Part shown: piece after piece, positions 10,631 through 18,763 of the stretch | How positions within the stretch are numbered: the first letter of the stretch is position 1 | Layout of the letters: every line of letters starts with the position of its first letter | Source of the DNA: Deltaproteobacteria bacterium | Lineage (GTDB): Bacteria > Myxococcota > Myxococcia > Myxococcales > Anaeromyxobacteraceae | Reading direction: 5' to 3' | Length of the DNA stretch: 64,000 bases | NCBI GenBank assembly: GCA_016214955.1 | Contig: JACRMN010000019.1 | Coordinates: 291,848 to 355,847, forward strand | The notes under the pieces: model-generated | Told to the model about the DNA's origin: nothing | The model's database searches: none | Seen by the model: the letters and a program-made list of their open reading frames with translations, nothing else | Translations under genes and position numbers: made by a program

Positions 10631-11700
10631 CCCTCTTCCTCCACCTGGCACGGAGGGCGGCGGTGGCCTTCGCCGGAGCGCTGACGGCGGTGGTGGCGCT
10701 CTTCCTGGCGGTGGACTTCGCCGAGAACGCCGGCCTCTTCCGCGGTCCGGGCTGGGTGTGGCTGGCGGCCGAGGTGTACGCCAACAAGGCCGCCGCCGTC
10801 GCCTGGCAGACGGCCCCGGCCGCCATGCTGCTGGCCGCGGCACTCACCGCCAGCGGCCTGCGGCGCACCAGCGAGTACACGGCGCTGCGCGCGCTGGGGC
10901 TCGGGCCCTGGCGGGTGGCCGCGCCGGTGATGGCGGTGGCGGTGGCGGCGGGCCTGGCCATGGCCTGGCTGGGCGACGCGGTGGCCTCGGGCGCCGCGGC
11001 CCGCGCCGACGAGCTGGTCGCCGACAGGCTGGGCGGCGGCGGCCCGCGCCGCTACCGCGAGCGCAAGGCCTGGTTCCGGGGGCAGGGGCTGCGGCGCATC
11101 TACCACCTGCGCGAGGCCGCGGCCGGCGGGACCTTCGAGCGGGTGACGGTGCTGGAGCTCACGCCCGACTTCCGCCTGGCGCGGCGCATCGACGCCGACC
11201 GCATGGCCCCGGGCGGCGCCCCCGGCGAGTGGGTGCTGCAGGAGGGGGCCGAGCGGCGCTTCGAGGGGGAGGGGCTGGCCACCGAGCCCTTCGCCGAGCG
11301 GCGCTACGCCTTCGGCGACGGCGCCGACGCCTTCGCGGTGCTGCCGGGGCGCCCGGGCCAGATGCGGGCGGCGGTGCTGGCCCGCCAGATCGACCTGCGG
11401 CGGGCGCTGGGGCTGCCCTCCGCCGAGTACGTGCTGGAGTGGCACAACAAGTGGGCCTGGCCGGCGGCCGGCATCCCCGCCGGCCTCCTTGCGCTGGCCC
11501 TGGCCCTGCGGCGCGACAGGCGCGGCCACTTCACCGCCGCCCTCCTCGAGTCGGTGGGGGTGTCGCTGGCCTTCTGGATGGCCCACGGCCTCTTCTTCAC
11601 GCTGGGCCTCGCGGGCCGGGTGCCGGCGCCGGTGGCCCCCTGGATCGCCGGGGCCCTCTTCCTGGTGGCGGGAGCCGCCGCGCTGCGCCGCCTGGCCTAG
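10627..11700 (+). CDS. lptG: LPS export ABC transporter permease LptG
   Basis: Second permease half of the LPS exporter. The 357-residue product has an N-terminal helix (LHLARRAAVAFAGALTAVVAL), the coupling segment RRTSEYTALRALGLGPWRV, a periplasmic domain at about 120-250, and C-terminal helices from about 270, with LEWHNKWAWPAAGIPAG, a phrase typical of LptF/G proteins. GTG start at 10627 overlaps the lptF stop, the usual arrangement for this pair. The assignment as LptG rather than a second LptF rests on gene order and shorter length. rmlA follows after 51 nt. Confidence 0.88.
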   Translation: MTLFLHLARRAAVAFAGALTAVVALFLAVDFAENAGLFRGPGWVWLAAEVYANKAAAVAWQTAPAAMLLAAALTASGLRRTSEYTALRALGLGPWRVAAPVMAVAVAAGLAMAWLGDAVASGAAARADELVADRLGGGGPRRYRERKAWFRGQGLRRIYHLREAAAGGTFERVTVLELTPDFRLARRIDADRMAPGGAPGEWVLQEGAERRFEGEGLATEPFAERRYAFGDGADAFAVLPGRPGQMRAAVLARQIDLRRALGLPSAEYVLEWHNKWAWPAAGIPAGLLALALALRRDRRGHFTAALLESVGVSLAFWMAHGLFFTLGLAGRVPAPVAPWIAGALFLVAGAAALRRLA

Positions 11701-11751
11701 CGCCCCGCCGGGGTGGACAGGGCCGGCCGTGTCGCGGTACTCGACGGCCCC

Positions 11752-12639
11752 ATGGCCAGCGCACGCAAAGGGATCATCCTCGCCGGCGGCTCGGGCACGC
11801 GCCTCTACCCGGCGACCCTGGCGGTCTCCAAGCAGCTCCTGCCGGTGTACGACAAGCCGATGGTGTACTACCCGCTCACCGCCCTGATGCTGGCGGGGAT
11901 CCGGGACATCCTGGTGATCTCCACCCCCCAGGACACGCCGCGCTTCGCCCAGCTCCTCGGCGACGGCAGCCGCTGGGGCGTACGGCTCTCCTACACCGTT
12001 CAGCCCAGCCCCGACGGCCTGGCCCAGGCCTTCATCCTCGGCGCCGACTTCGTGAAGGGCGGCCCCTCGGCGCTGGTGCTCGGCGACAACATCTTCTACG
12101 GCCACGACTTCCAGAACCTGCTGCGCACCGCCGCCGCGCGCCGGGAGGGGGCCTCGGTCTTCGCCTACGCGGTCACCGATCCGGAGCGGTACGGCGTGGT
12201 GGAGTTCGACGCCGACCACCGGGCGGTGAGCATCGAGGAGAAGCCGGCCCGGCCCAAGTCCCGCTACGCCGTCACCGGGCTCTACTTCTACGACGAGCAC
12301 GTTGCCGAGCTGGCGCGCAGCGTGAAGCCCTCGGCCCGCGGCGAGCTGGAGATCACCGACCTCAACCGGCTCTACCTGCACAAGGGGCAGCTCTCGGTGG
12401 AGATCATGGGGCGCGGCTACGCCTGGCTCGACACCGGCACCCACGAATCCCTGCTGGAGGCGGGGCAGTTCATCGCCACCCTGGAGAAGCGGCAGGGGCT
12501 CAAGGTGGCCTGCCCCGAGGAGGTGGCCTGGCGCCAGGGCTGGATCGACGACGCCCAGCTCGAGAAGAACGCCGCCGACCTGGGGAAGTCGAGCTACGGG
12601 CAGTACCTGCGGAGCCTGCTGGCCAGCAAGGTGTACTGA
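11752..12639 (+). CDS. rmlA: Glucose-1-phosphate thymidylyltransferase
   Basis: First step of dTDP-L-rhamnose synthesis: dTTP plus glucose-1-phosphate to dTDP-glucose. The 295-residue product begins [20 protein letters not shown], the nucleotidyltransferase G-x-G-T-R-L signature, followed by [34 protein letters not shown] and [14 protein letters not shown], all characteristic of RmlA. ATG at 11752 was preferred over an upstream GTG because it begins the conserved region and gives the usual length. The stop overlaps the rmlC start by one base (TGATG). It heads the rmlA-C-B-D cluster. Confidence 0.96.
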   Translation: MASARKGIILAGGSGTRLYPATLAVSKQLLPVYDKPMVYYPLTALMLAGIRDILVISTPQDTPRFAQLLGDGSRWGVRLSYTVQPSPDGLAQAFILGADFVKGGPSALVLGDNIFYGHDFQNLLRTAAARREGASVFAYAVTDPERYGVVEFDADHRAVSIEEKPARPKSRYAVTGLYFYDEHVAELARSVKPSARGELEITDLNRLYLHKGQLSVEIMGRGYAWLDTGTHESLLEAGQFIATLEKRQGLKVACPEEVAWRQGWIDDAQLEKNAADLGKSSYGQYLRSLLASKVY

Positions 12640-13205
12640 TGCGGGTCACGCCCACGGCCATCCCCGACGTCATGGTCGTCGAGCCGAAGGTCTTCGGCGA
12701 CGCCCGCGGCTTCTTCTTCGAGAGCTACAACCAGCGGCAGCTGGAGGAGGCGCTGGGGCGCCGGCTCTCCTTCGTCCAGGACAACCACAGCCTCTCGGCC
12801 CGCGGGGTGCTGCGCGGGCTCCACTACCAGCGCCCGCAGCCCCAGGGGAAGCTGGTGCGGGTGGTCCGCGGCGAGGTCTTCGACGTGGCGGTGGACCTGC
12901 GGGCCGGCTCGCCCACCTTCGGCAGGTGGGCCGGAGAGCACCTCTCCGCCGACAACAAGAAGCAGCTCTGGGTGCCGGAGGGCATGGCCCACGGCTTCCT
13001 GGTGCTCTCCGAGGGCGCCGAGTTCCTCTACAAGGTGACCTCCTACTACGCCCCGGAGCACGAGGTCTGCATCCGCTGGGACGACCCGACGCTGGCCATC
13101 GCCTGGCCCGACGTCGGCGCCGCGCCCCGGGTGTCGGCGAAGGACGAGAAGGGCCTGCGCCTCGCCGAGGCGCCGGCCTTCCAGGCAGGGGAGATCGCTC
13201 CATGA
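12639..13205 (+). CDS. rmlC: dTDP-4-dehydrorhamnose 3,5-epimerase
   Basis: Third step of the rhamnose pathway. The 188-residue cupin has the RmlC signatures RGFFFESYNQ, FVQDNHSLSARGVLRGLHYQ (with the catalytic His), GEVFDVAVDLR, PEGMAHGFLVLS and the tyrosine-bearing EFLYKVTSYYAPEHE. Length is standard. It starts inside the rmlA stop codon and its own stop overlaps the rmlB start (ATGA), so all three are probably translationally coupled. Confidence 0.96.
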   Translation: MRVTPTAIPDVMVVEPKVFGDARGFFFESYNQRQLEEALGRRLSFVQDNHSLSARGVLRGLHYQRPQPQGKLVRVVRGEVFDVAVDLRAGSPTFGRWAGEHLSADNKKQLWVPEGMAHGFLVLSEGAEFLYKVTSYYAPEHEVCIRWDDPTLAIAWPDVGAAPRVSAKDEKGLRLAEAPAFQAGEIAP

Positions 13206-14212
13206 ACGTGCTGGTCACCGGCGGCTGCGGCTTCATCGGCTCCAACCTGGTGCGGCTGCTGCTGGCCGAGCGCCCGGACTGGCGCGTCGTCAACCTCGAC
13301 AAGCTCACCTACGCCGGCAACGCCGAGAGCCTGGCCGACCTGCGCGACCACCCGCGCTACCGCTTCGTGCGCGGGGACATCGGCAACGGCGAGCTCCTGG
13401 CCGACGTGATGCGCACCGAGCGCGTCGAGGCGGTGATGCACCTGGCCGCCGAGAGCCACGTGGACCGCTCGATCCTCGCCCCGTCGGTCTTCATCGACAC
13501 CAACGTGCGCGGCACCCAGGTGCTGCTGGAGGTGGCCCGCGCGCTCTCGGTGAGGCGCTTCCTCCACGTCTCCACCGACGAGGTGTACGGCTCGCTGGGA
13601 CCCACCGGCCTCTTCACCGAGGAGACGCCGCTGGCACCCTCGTCCCCGTACTCGGCCTCCAAGGCGGGCAGCGACCTCCTGGCCCTGGCCTACGCCCACA
13701 CCTTCGGGCTGCCGGTGGTGGTCACCCGCTGCTCCAACAACTACGGCCCCTACCAGTTCCCCGAGAAGCTCATCCCGCTGATGATCGCCAACGCGGTGCG
13801 GGATCGCTCCCTGCCGGTCTACGGCGACGGCATGAACGTCCGCGACTGGATCCACGTCGAGGACCACTGCCGCGGCCTGGTGGCGGCGCTGGAGAAGGGG
13901 AAGGCCGGGCAGGTCTACAACTTCGGCGCCTCGAGCGAGCGCCACAACATCCACATCGTGAAGCAGGTGCTGCAGCTCCTCGGCAAGCCCGAGTCCCTCA
14001 TCCAGTACGTGAAGGACCGGCCCGGCCACGACCGGCGCTACGCCATCGACTCCGCCAAGGCGCAGCGGGAGCTCTCCTGGACGCCGCGCCACCGGTTCGA
14101 GGAGGCGCTCGCCGCCACGGTGCGCTGGTACGTCGAGAACCGGGGCTGGTGGGAGCGGATCCTCACCGGCGAGTACCTGAAGTACTACGAGACCCAGTAC
14201 GGCGGCCGCTAG
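13202..14212 (+). CDS. rmlB: dTDP-glucose 4,6-dehydratase
   Basis: Second step of the rhamnose pathway, an NAD-dependent extended short-chain dehydrogenase. The 336-residue product shows the nucleotide-binding GGCGFIGSN, the dehydratase STDEVYGSL motif with catalytic Asp/Glu, the YSASKAG catalytic Tyr-Lys pair, RCSNNYGPYQFPEKLIPL, and DWIHVEDHC. Length fits RmlB. Coupled to rmlC by a 4-nt overlap. The gene order A-C-B-D differs from the frequent B-D-A-C order of enterobacteria. Confidence 0.97.
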   Translation: MNVLVTGGCGFIGSNLVRLLLAERPDWRVVNLDKLTYAGNAESLADLRDHPRYRFVRGDIGNGELLADVMRTERVEAVMHLAAESHVDRSILAPSVFIDTNVRGTQVLLEVARALSVRRFLHVSTDEVYGSLGPTGLFTEETPLAPSSPYSASKAGSDLLALAYAHTFGLPVVVTRCSNNYGPYQFPEKLIPLMIANAVRDRSLPVYGDGMNVRDWIHVEDHCRGLVAALEKGKAGQVYNFGASSERHNIHIVKQVLQLLGKPESLIQYVKDRPGHDRRYAIDSAKAQRELSWTPRHRFEEALAATVRWYVENRGWWERILTGEYLKYYETQYGGR

Positions 14213-14237
14213 GCCGCCCGGATCCGAGGAGCGCGCG

Positions 14238-15134
14238 ATGCGGGTGGCGGTGACCGGGGCGAACGGCCTCCTGGGCGGCGAGGCGGTGGCCCAGCTCGCC
14301 GGGAAGCACGAGGTGCTGGCGCTGGGCCGCGGCCCCTGCCGGCTGCCGGCCGGCCCCTTCCGCTGGGCCGAGGCCGATCTCGGCGACGGCCGCTCCCTGG
14401 AGCGGGCGCTCCTCGACTTCCGGGCCGAGGCGGTGCTGCACGCCGGGGCCCACACCGACGTCGACGGCTGCGAGCGCGACCCCGAGGGCGCCTGGCGGGT
14501 CAACGTCGGCGGCACCGAGCAGGCGGCCCGGGCCTGCCGCGCGCTCCGGGCCCGGCTGGTGGCGGTCTCCACCGACTACGTCTTCGACGGCAGGGCGGGG
14601 CCCTACGCCGAGGAGGACCTCCCCTGCCCGCGCGGCGCCTACGCCCGCACCAAGCTCTGCGGCGAGGAGGCGGCGCTGCTGATCGCCCCCGGGGCGGCGG
14701 TGGCCCGGGTCTCGGTGGTCTACAGCGGCCGGCCCGGCGCCAAGGCGACCTTCGCCACCCAGATCGTGGAGAAGCTCTCGCGCGGCGAGCAGGTGAAGGC
14801 CTTCGACGACCAGTGGGTCTCGCCGACCCTGGCAGCCAGCGGCGCGGCCACCTGCCTGGAGCTGCTGCTGGAGAGCGACCACGCCGGGGTGCTCCACGCC
14901 AGCGGCGCCACCGTGCTCGACCGGGTGGACTTCGCCCGCCGCGTGGCGCGGCGCTTCGGCCTCCCCGAGGAGATCGTGGGGGTACCGACCGCCTCGGTGA
15001 AGCTGCCGGCGCCGCGGCCCCTGCGCGGCGGCCTGAGGGTGGACCGGGCCTGCCGCCTCCTCCGCGCGGCCCCCATCGGCGTGGACGAGGCCATCGACCG
15101 CTTCCACGCCGAGTGGCAGCTCCGGCGGGCATGA
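14238..15134 (+). CDS. rmlD: dTDP-4-dehydrorhamnose reductase
   Basis: Last step to dTDP-L-rhamnose. The 298-residue product has the N-terminal GANGLLGGE nucleotide-binding loop, the HAGAHTDVDGCERDP segment, STDYVFDG, and the YARTK catalytic Tyr-Lys pair. The start is ATG at 14238 after a GAGGAGCGCGCG purine-rich stretch, 25 nt behind rmlB. Its stop overlaps the next gene (Sua5/TsaC) by 4 nt, so the rhamnose operon runs into a tRNA-modification gene. Confidence 0.94.
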   Translation: MRVAVTGANGLLGGEAVAQLAGKHEVLALGRGPCRLPAGPFRWAEADLGDGRSLERALLDFRAEAVLHAGAHTDVDGCERDPEGAWRVNVGGTEQAARACRALRARLVAVSTDYVFDGRAGPYAEEDLPCPRGAYARTKLCGEEAALLIAPGAAVARVSVVYSGRPGAKATFATQIVEKLSRGEQVKAFDDQWVSPTLAASGAATCLELLLESDHAGVLHASGATVLDRVDFARRVARRFGLPEEIVGVPTASVKLPAPRPLRGGLRVDRACRLLRAAPIGVDEAIDRFHAEWQLRRA

Positions 15135-15751
15135 CCGGGGAGGCCAGGCCGCTCGACCTCGCCGGCGCCGCGGCCCTGCTCCGGGCCGGCGGGATCGTCG
15201 CCTACCCCACCGAGACCTTCTACGGGCTCGGCGCCCTCTGGCACCGGCGCGAGGCGCTCCAGCGCCTGGCCGCGGCCAAGCTCCGGCCGGCCGGGAAGCC
15301 GCTGCCGCTGCTCTGCGCCGACAGGGCCCAGCTCGCCGAGGTGGCCGGGCCGCTCCCGCCGGCGGCGGAGCGGCTGGCGGCCCGCTTCTGGCCCGGGCCG
15401 CTGACCCTGGTGCTGCCGGCCGCCGCCGGGGTCCCCGAGGAGATCACCGCCGGCACGGCGACCGTTGGGGCCCGCATCCCGGGCTGCGCCCTGGCGCGGG
15501 CCCTGGCCTCCGCCGCCGGGGGCGCGCTGGTCTCCACCTCGGCCAACCCCTCGGGCGGCCCGCCCCCGCGCCGCGCCGGCGAGCTGGCCCCCGAGATCCT
15601 GGCGGCCATCGACGGCGTCCTCGACGGCGGCGCCACGCCCGGCGGCCTGCCGAGCACGGTGGTGGCCCTGGGTCGGGACGGCCCGGCGCTGGTGCGCGCC
15701 GGCGTCATCCCCTGGGACGCGGTACAGGGCGCCCTCCGGGACCCCCACTGA
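15131..15751 (+). CDS. L-threonylcarbamoyladenylate synthase (Sua5/TsaC/YrdC family)
   Basis: Makes threonylcarbamoyl-AMP from Thr, bicarbonate and ATP for the t6A37 modification of ANN-decoding tRNAs. The 206-residue product is a single YrdC domain with the hallmark PTETFYGLGAL, KLRPAGKPLPLL (lysine-rich nucleotide site), ARFWPGPLTLVLPA, and STSANPSGG motifs. It lacks the extra C-terminal Sua5 domain, so it is of the short TsaC type. Start overlaps the rmlD stop (ATGA). Confidence 0.92.
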   Translation: MTGEARPLDLAGAAALLRAGGIVAYPTETFYGLGALWHRREALQRLAAAKLRPAGKPLPLLCADRAQLAEVAGPLPPAAERLAARFWPGPLTLVLPAAAGVPEEITAGTATVGARIPGCALARALASAAGGALVSTSANPSGGPPPRRAGELAPEILAAIDGVLDGGATPGGLPSTVVALGRDGPALVRAGVIPWDAVQGALRDPH

Positions 15752-15777
15752 GCGGGGCCGCCCCGCGGCTGCGGTGC

Positions 15778-15806
15778 TTGCGCCCCCGGGTCGCGTGATC
15801 TAGCTT
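15778..15806 (+). promoter_or_regulatory. Promoter of the DUF1015 gene
   Basis: TTGCGC (15778-15783), a 17-nt spacer, then TAGCTT (15801-15806), 11 nt before the ATG at 15818. The leader would be only a few nucleotides long. Confidence 0.55.
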
Positions 15807-15817
15807 GCCGTTCCCCG

Positions 15818-17164
15818 ATGCCCGCGGTGCTCCCGTTCCGAGGTCTTCGCTACGCCGCCGCTCGCGCGCGCGGACTCTCACCGCTCATCGCGCCGCCCTA
15901 CGACGTCGTCTCCGCGGCGCAGCGGGACGAGCTGGCGGCCCGCAGCCCCAACAACATCATCCACCTGCTGCTCGACAAGGAGCTGCCCGGCGACGGCCCG
16001 GAGGAGAACCGCTACCTCCGCGCCTCCCGCTCCCTGGAGGAGTGGATCGCCGCGGGCGTGCTCCGCCACGACGCCAGCCCGGCGGTCTACGGCCTGGAGC
16101 AGTCCTTCACCGGGCCCGACGGCCGCCCCTGCTTCCGCATCGGCGCCACCGTGGCCATGCGGCTCCACGCCTACGGCGAGGGGCCGGTGCTGCCGCACGA
16201 GAAGACCCTGGCGGCGCCGCGGCTCGACCGGCTCGAGATCCTCAAGGCGGTGAAGGCCAACCTCTCCTCCATCTTCGGCCTCTTCGAGGACCCGCGGCGC
16301 GACGGCTACCAGGCCATCCAGGCGCTGGTCATGGGCGACCCGGTGGCCGAGGCCGACTCCGACGACGGCGTCCACCACCGGATCTTCCGCGTCGAGGACC
16401 CGGCGGCCATCGCCCGGCTGCAGGCGGTGATGTCCGACCGCAAGGTGTTCATCGCCGACGGCCACCACCGCTACGAGGCGGCGCTGGCCTACCGCAACCT
16501 CTTCGACCGCGAGCACCCCGGCCTCCCCGACAACGCCGGCCACCGCTACCTCCTCGCCAACCTCTGCTCCATGGCCGACCCGGGGCTCTGCATCTACCCC
16601 ACTCACCGGCTGGTCTTCGGCCTCCGGGACTTCCGCCTGGCCCCGTTCCTCGAGGCGCTGGGCCGCTACTTCGAGGTGGAGACCCTCAACGAGGACATGA
16701 GCCGGGCCGCCGGCCGGGCCTGGGCCATCTCCAAGCTGGCCGAGCACGCGGGCAAGTCCACCACCTTCCTGCTGGTGAGCGGCGAGGACCGGCGCGGCCG
16801 CGTCCTGACGCTGCGCGACGACATCGACCTGGCCGGCGTGCCGCTGCCCGCCAGCCAGGTGCTGCGCGACCTCGACGTCAGCGCCCTCCACGCCATCGTG
16901 CTGCAGCACCTCCTCGGCATCTCGCCCGAGGCCCAGGAGCGCCAGGAGAACGTCCGCTACGAGATGGACGCCGGCGCCGCGGTGAGCCGCGTGCTCTCCG
17001 GCGAGGTTCCGCTGGGCTTCCTCGTCAACCCCACGCCCATCTGGCAGGTCCAGGCGGTGGCCGAGGGCGAGGAGACGATGCCGCAGAAGAGCACCTTCTT
17101 CTTCCCCAAGCTGGCGAGCGGCCTGGTGATGCGCAAGGTGCACGAGGACCTGCCGGCGAGCTAG
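15818..17164 (+). CDS. DUF1015 family protein
   Basis: A 448-residue protein of the DUF1015 family, whose function is not established to my knowledge. Recognisable family features are the N-terminal AVLPFRGLRYAAARA and SPLIAPPYDVVS, the middle DGHHRYEAALAYRN segment with a His pair, and the C-terminal FFFPKLASGLVMRKV. The DGHHR motif suggests a metal or nucleotide site, which is inference. The ATG at 15818 follows a good promoter. hemB begins 14 nt after its stop with GGAG between, so they are probably co-transcribed. Confidence 0.85.
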   Translation: MPAVLPFRGLRYAAARARGLSPLIAPPYDVVSAAQRDELAARSPNNIIHLLLDKELPGDGPEENRYLRASRSLEEWIAAGVLRHDASPAVYGLEQSFTGPDGRPCFRIGATVAMRLHAYGEGPVLPHEKTLAAPRLDRLEILKAVKANLSSIFGLFEDPRRDGYQAIQALVMGDPVAEADSDDGVHHRIFRVEDPAAIARLQAVMSDRKVFIADGHHRYEAALAYRNLFDREHPGLPDNAGHRYLLANLCSMADPGLCIYPTHRLVFGLRDFRLAPFLEALGRYFEVETLNEDMSRAAGRAWAISKLAEHAGKSTTFLLVSGEDRRGRVLTLRDDIDLAGVPLPASQVLRDLDVSALHAIVLQHLLGISPEAQERQENVRYEMDAGAAVSRVLSGEVPLGFLVNPTPIWQVQAVAEGEETMPQKSTFFFPKLASGLVMRKVHEDLPAS

Positions 17165-17178
17165 ACTAGGAGATCGCC

Positions 17179-18204
17179 ATGGCCTTTCCCCAGGAACGTC
17201 CCCGACGCCTGCGCCGAAGCGAGGCGCTGCGCAGCCTGGTCCGCGAGACCCTCCTCGCGCCCGACGACCTCACCTGGCCGCTCTTCGTGGTGCCGGGCGC
17301 GAGGGTCCGCAACCCGGTGAAGTCGATGCCCGGGGTGTTCCAGCTCTCGGTGGACGAGCTCACGGCCGAGGCCCAGCGCGCCTGGGAATGCGGCGTGCGC
17401 TCGGTGATCCTCTTCGGCATCCCGGAGACCAAGGACGCCATCGGCAGCTCCGCCTGGGACGACGACGGGGTGGTGCCGCGAGCGGTCCGGGCCCTCAAGG
17501 AGAAGCTCCCGGGCCTGGTGGTGATGACCGACGTCTGCATGTGCGAGTACACCGACCACGGCCACTGCGGGGTGCTGAAGCCGCCCCGGGCCGGCGGGCC
17601 GGGGCAGGACCTGGGCGTGGACAACGACGCCACCCTGCCGCTCCTGGCCCGCGAGGCGGTGGCCCACGCCAAGGCCGGCGCCGACGTGGTGGCCCCCTCC
17701 GACATGATGGACGGGCGGGTGGCCGCCATCCGCGAGGCGCTCGACATCGCCGGCTACCCCGACGTGCCCATCCTCTCCTACGCCGCCAAGTTCGCCGGCG
17801 CGTTCTACGGACCGTTCCGCGACGCCGCCGAGAGCGCCCCGCGCGAGGGGCCGGGCGTGCCCAAGGACCGCAAGGGCTACCAGATGGACCCGGCCAACGC
17901 CCGCGAGGCCCGCCGCGAGGTAGCGCTCGACGTGGCCGAGGGCGCCGACATGGTGATGGTGAAGCCGGCCGTCCCCTACCTCGACATCGTGCGGATGGTG
18001 AAGGAGGAGTTCGACCTCCCGGTGGCCGCCTACCACGTGTCGGGCGAGTACGCGATGATCAAGGCCGCCGCCGAGCGCGGCTGGATCGACGAGCCGCGGG
18101 TGGTGCTGGAGACGCTGCTCTGCTGCCGCCGCGCCGGCGCCGACCTGGTGCTCACCTACTACGCCAAGGAAGCGGCCTCGCTGCTGACCGGCGTGCGGAG
18201 GTAG
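17179..18204 (+). CDS. hemB: Delta-aminolevulinic acid dehydratase (porphobilinogen synthase)
   Basis: Condenses two 5-aminolevulinate molecules to porphobilinogen in haem and corrinoid synthesis. The 341-residue product contains the cysteine zinc-binding segment [16 protein letters not shown], the first active-site lysine in [17 protein letters not shown], and the Schiff-base lysine in [14 protein letters not shown]. The three cysteines point to the zinc-dependent form. Preceded by AGGAG at good spacing before the ATG. Followed after 4 nt by the RDD gene. Confidence 0.97.
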   Translation: MAFPQERPRRLRRSEALRSLVRETLLAPDDLTWPLFVVPGARVRNPVKSMPGVFQLSVDELTAEAQRAWECGVRSVILFGIPETKDAIGSSAWDDDGVVPRAVRALKEKLPGLVVMTDVCMCEYTDHGHCGVLKPPRAGGPGQDLGVDNDATLPLLAREAVAHAKAGADVVAPSDMMDGRVAAIREALDIAGYPDVPILSYAAKFAGAFYGPFRDAAESAPREGPGVPKDRKGYQMDPANAREARREVALDVAEGADMVMVKPAVPYLDIVRMVKEEFDLPVAAYHVSGEYAMIKAAAERGWIDEPRVVLETLLCCRRAGADLVLTYYAKEAASLLTGVRR

Positions 18205-18208
18205 TCGC

Positions 18209-18751
18209 GTGCGCGACGCCAGGCCCGAGGGCACACCGTATCCCAAGGCGGATCTGGTGCTGCGCGGGCTGGCGCGGGTCTTCGACCTCCTGCTGGCCTA
18301 CGCCATGGCCCGGGCCGCCGGGCCGGTGGGGCCGCTCTTCGCCTGCATCTACCTGCTGGTGGCCGACGGGCTCATCCACGGCCAGTCGCTGGGGAAGCGC
18401 ATCTTCGGCGTGCGCGCCATGCTGATCCCCCGCGGCGCCAGGCAGGGGCGACCCGCCGGCTACCGCGAGTCGGTGCTGCGCAACGCCCCCTTCGCGCTGC
18501 TGGGGCTCTTCTACGGCGTGACCCTGGTGGGTTGGGTGATGCTCTTCGTGGTGGGCGTGCCCATCCTGGCCTTCGAGGCCTGGATGGTGTGGAGCGACAG
18601 GCTCGGCATCCGCATCGGCGACATCTTCGGCGACACCCAGGTGGTGGACGGCAAGGTGGTGACCAAGGTCGAGGTCACCGCCACCCATCCGCTCCGGGCG
18701 GTGCAGCACCCCGGGAGCGGCGCCGCCGCCGCCCACCGCGCCGCCGCCTGA
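18209..18751 (+). CDS. RDD family membrane protein
   Basis: A 180-residue membrane protein with the RDD-family pattern: arginine and aspartate in the first helix (LARVFDLLLAYAMA), then the QSLGKRIFGVRAM segment and further helices within about 25-60 and 85-125, with a charged C-terminal tail. RDD proteins are small integral membrane proteins of mostly unknown role, sometimes transporters. GTG start at 18209, 4 nt after hemB, implies the same transcript. The Ala-rich C-terminus after residue 160 is probably disordered. Confidence 0.72.
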   Translation: MRDARPEGTPYPKADLVLRGLARVFDLLLAYAMARAAGPVGPLFACIYLLVADGLIHGQSLGKRIFGVRAMLIPRGARQGRPAGYRESVLRNAPFALLGLFYGVTLVGWVMLFVVGVPILAFEAWMVWSDRLGIRIGDIFGDTQVVDGKVVTKVEVTATHPLRAVQHPGSGAAAAHRAAA

Positions 18752-18763
18752 GCGCGCGCCGCC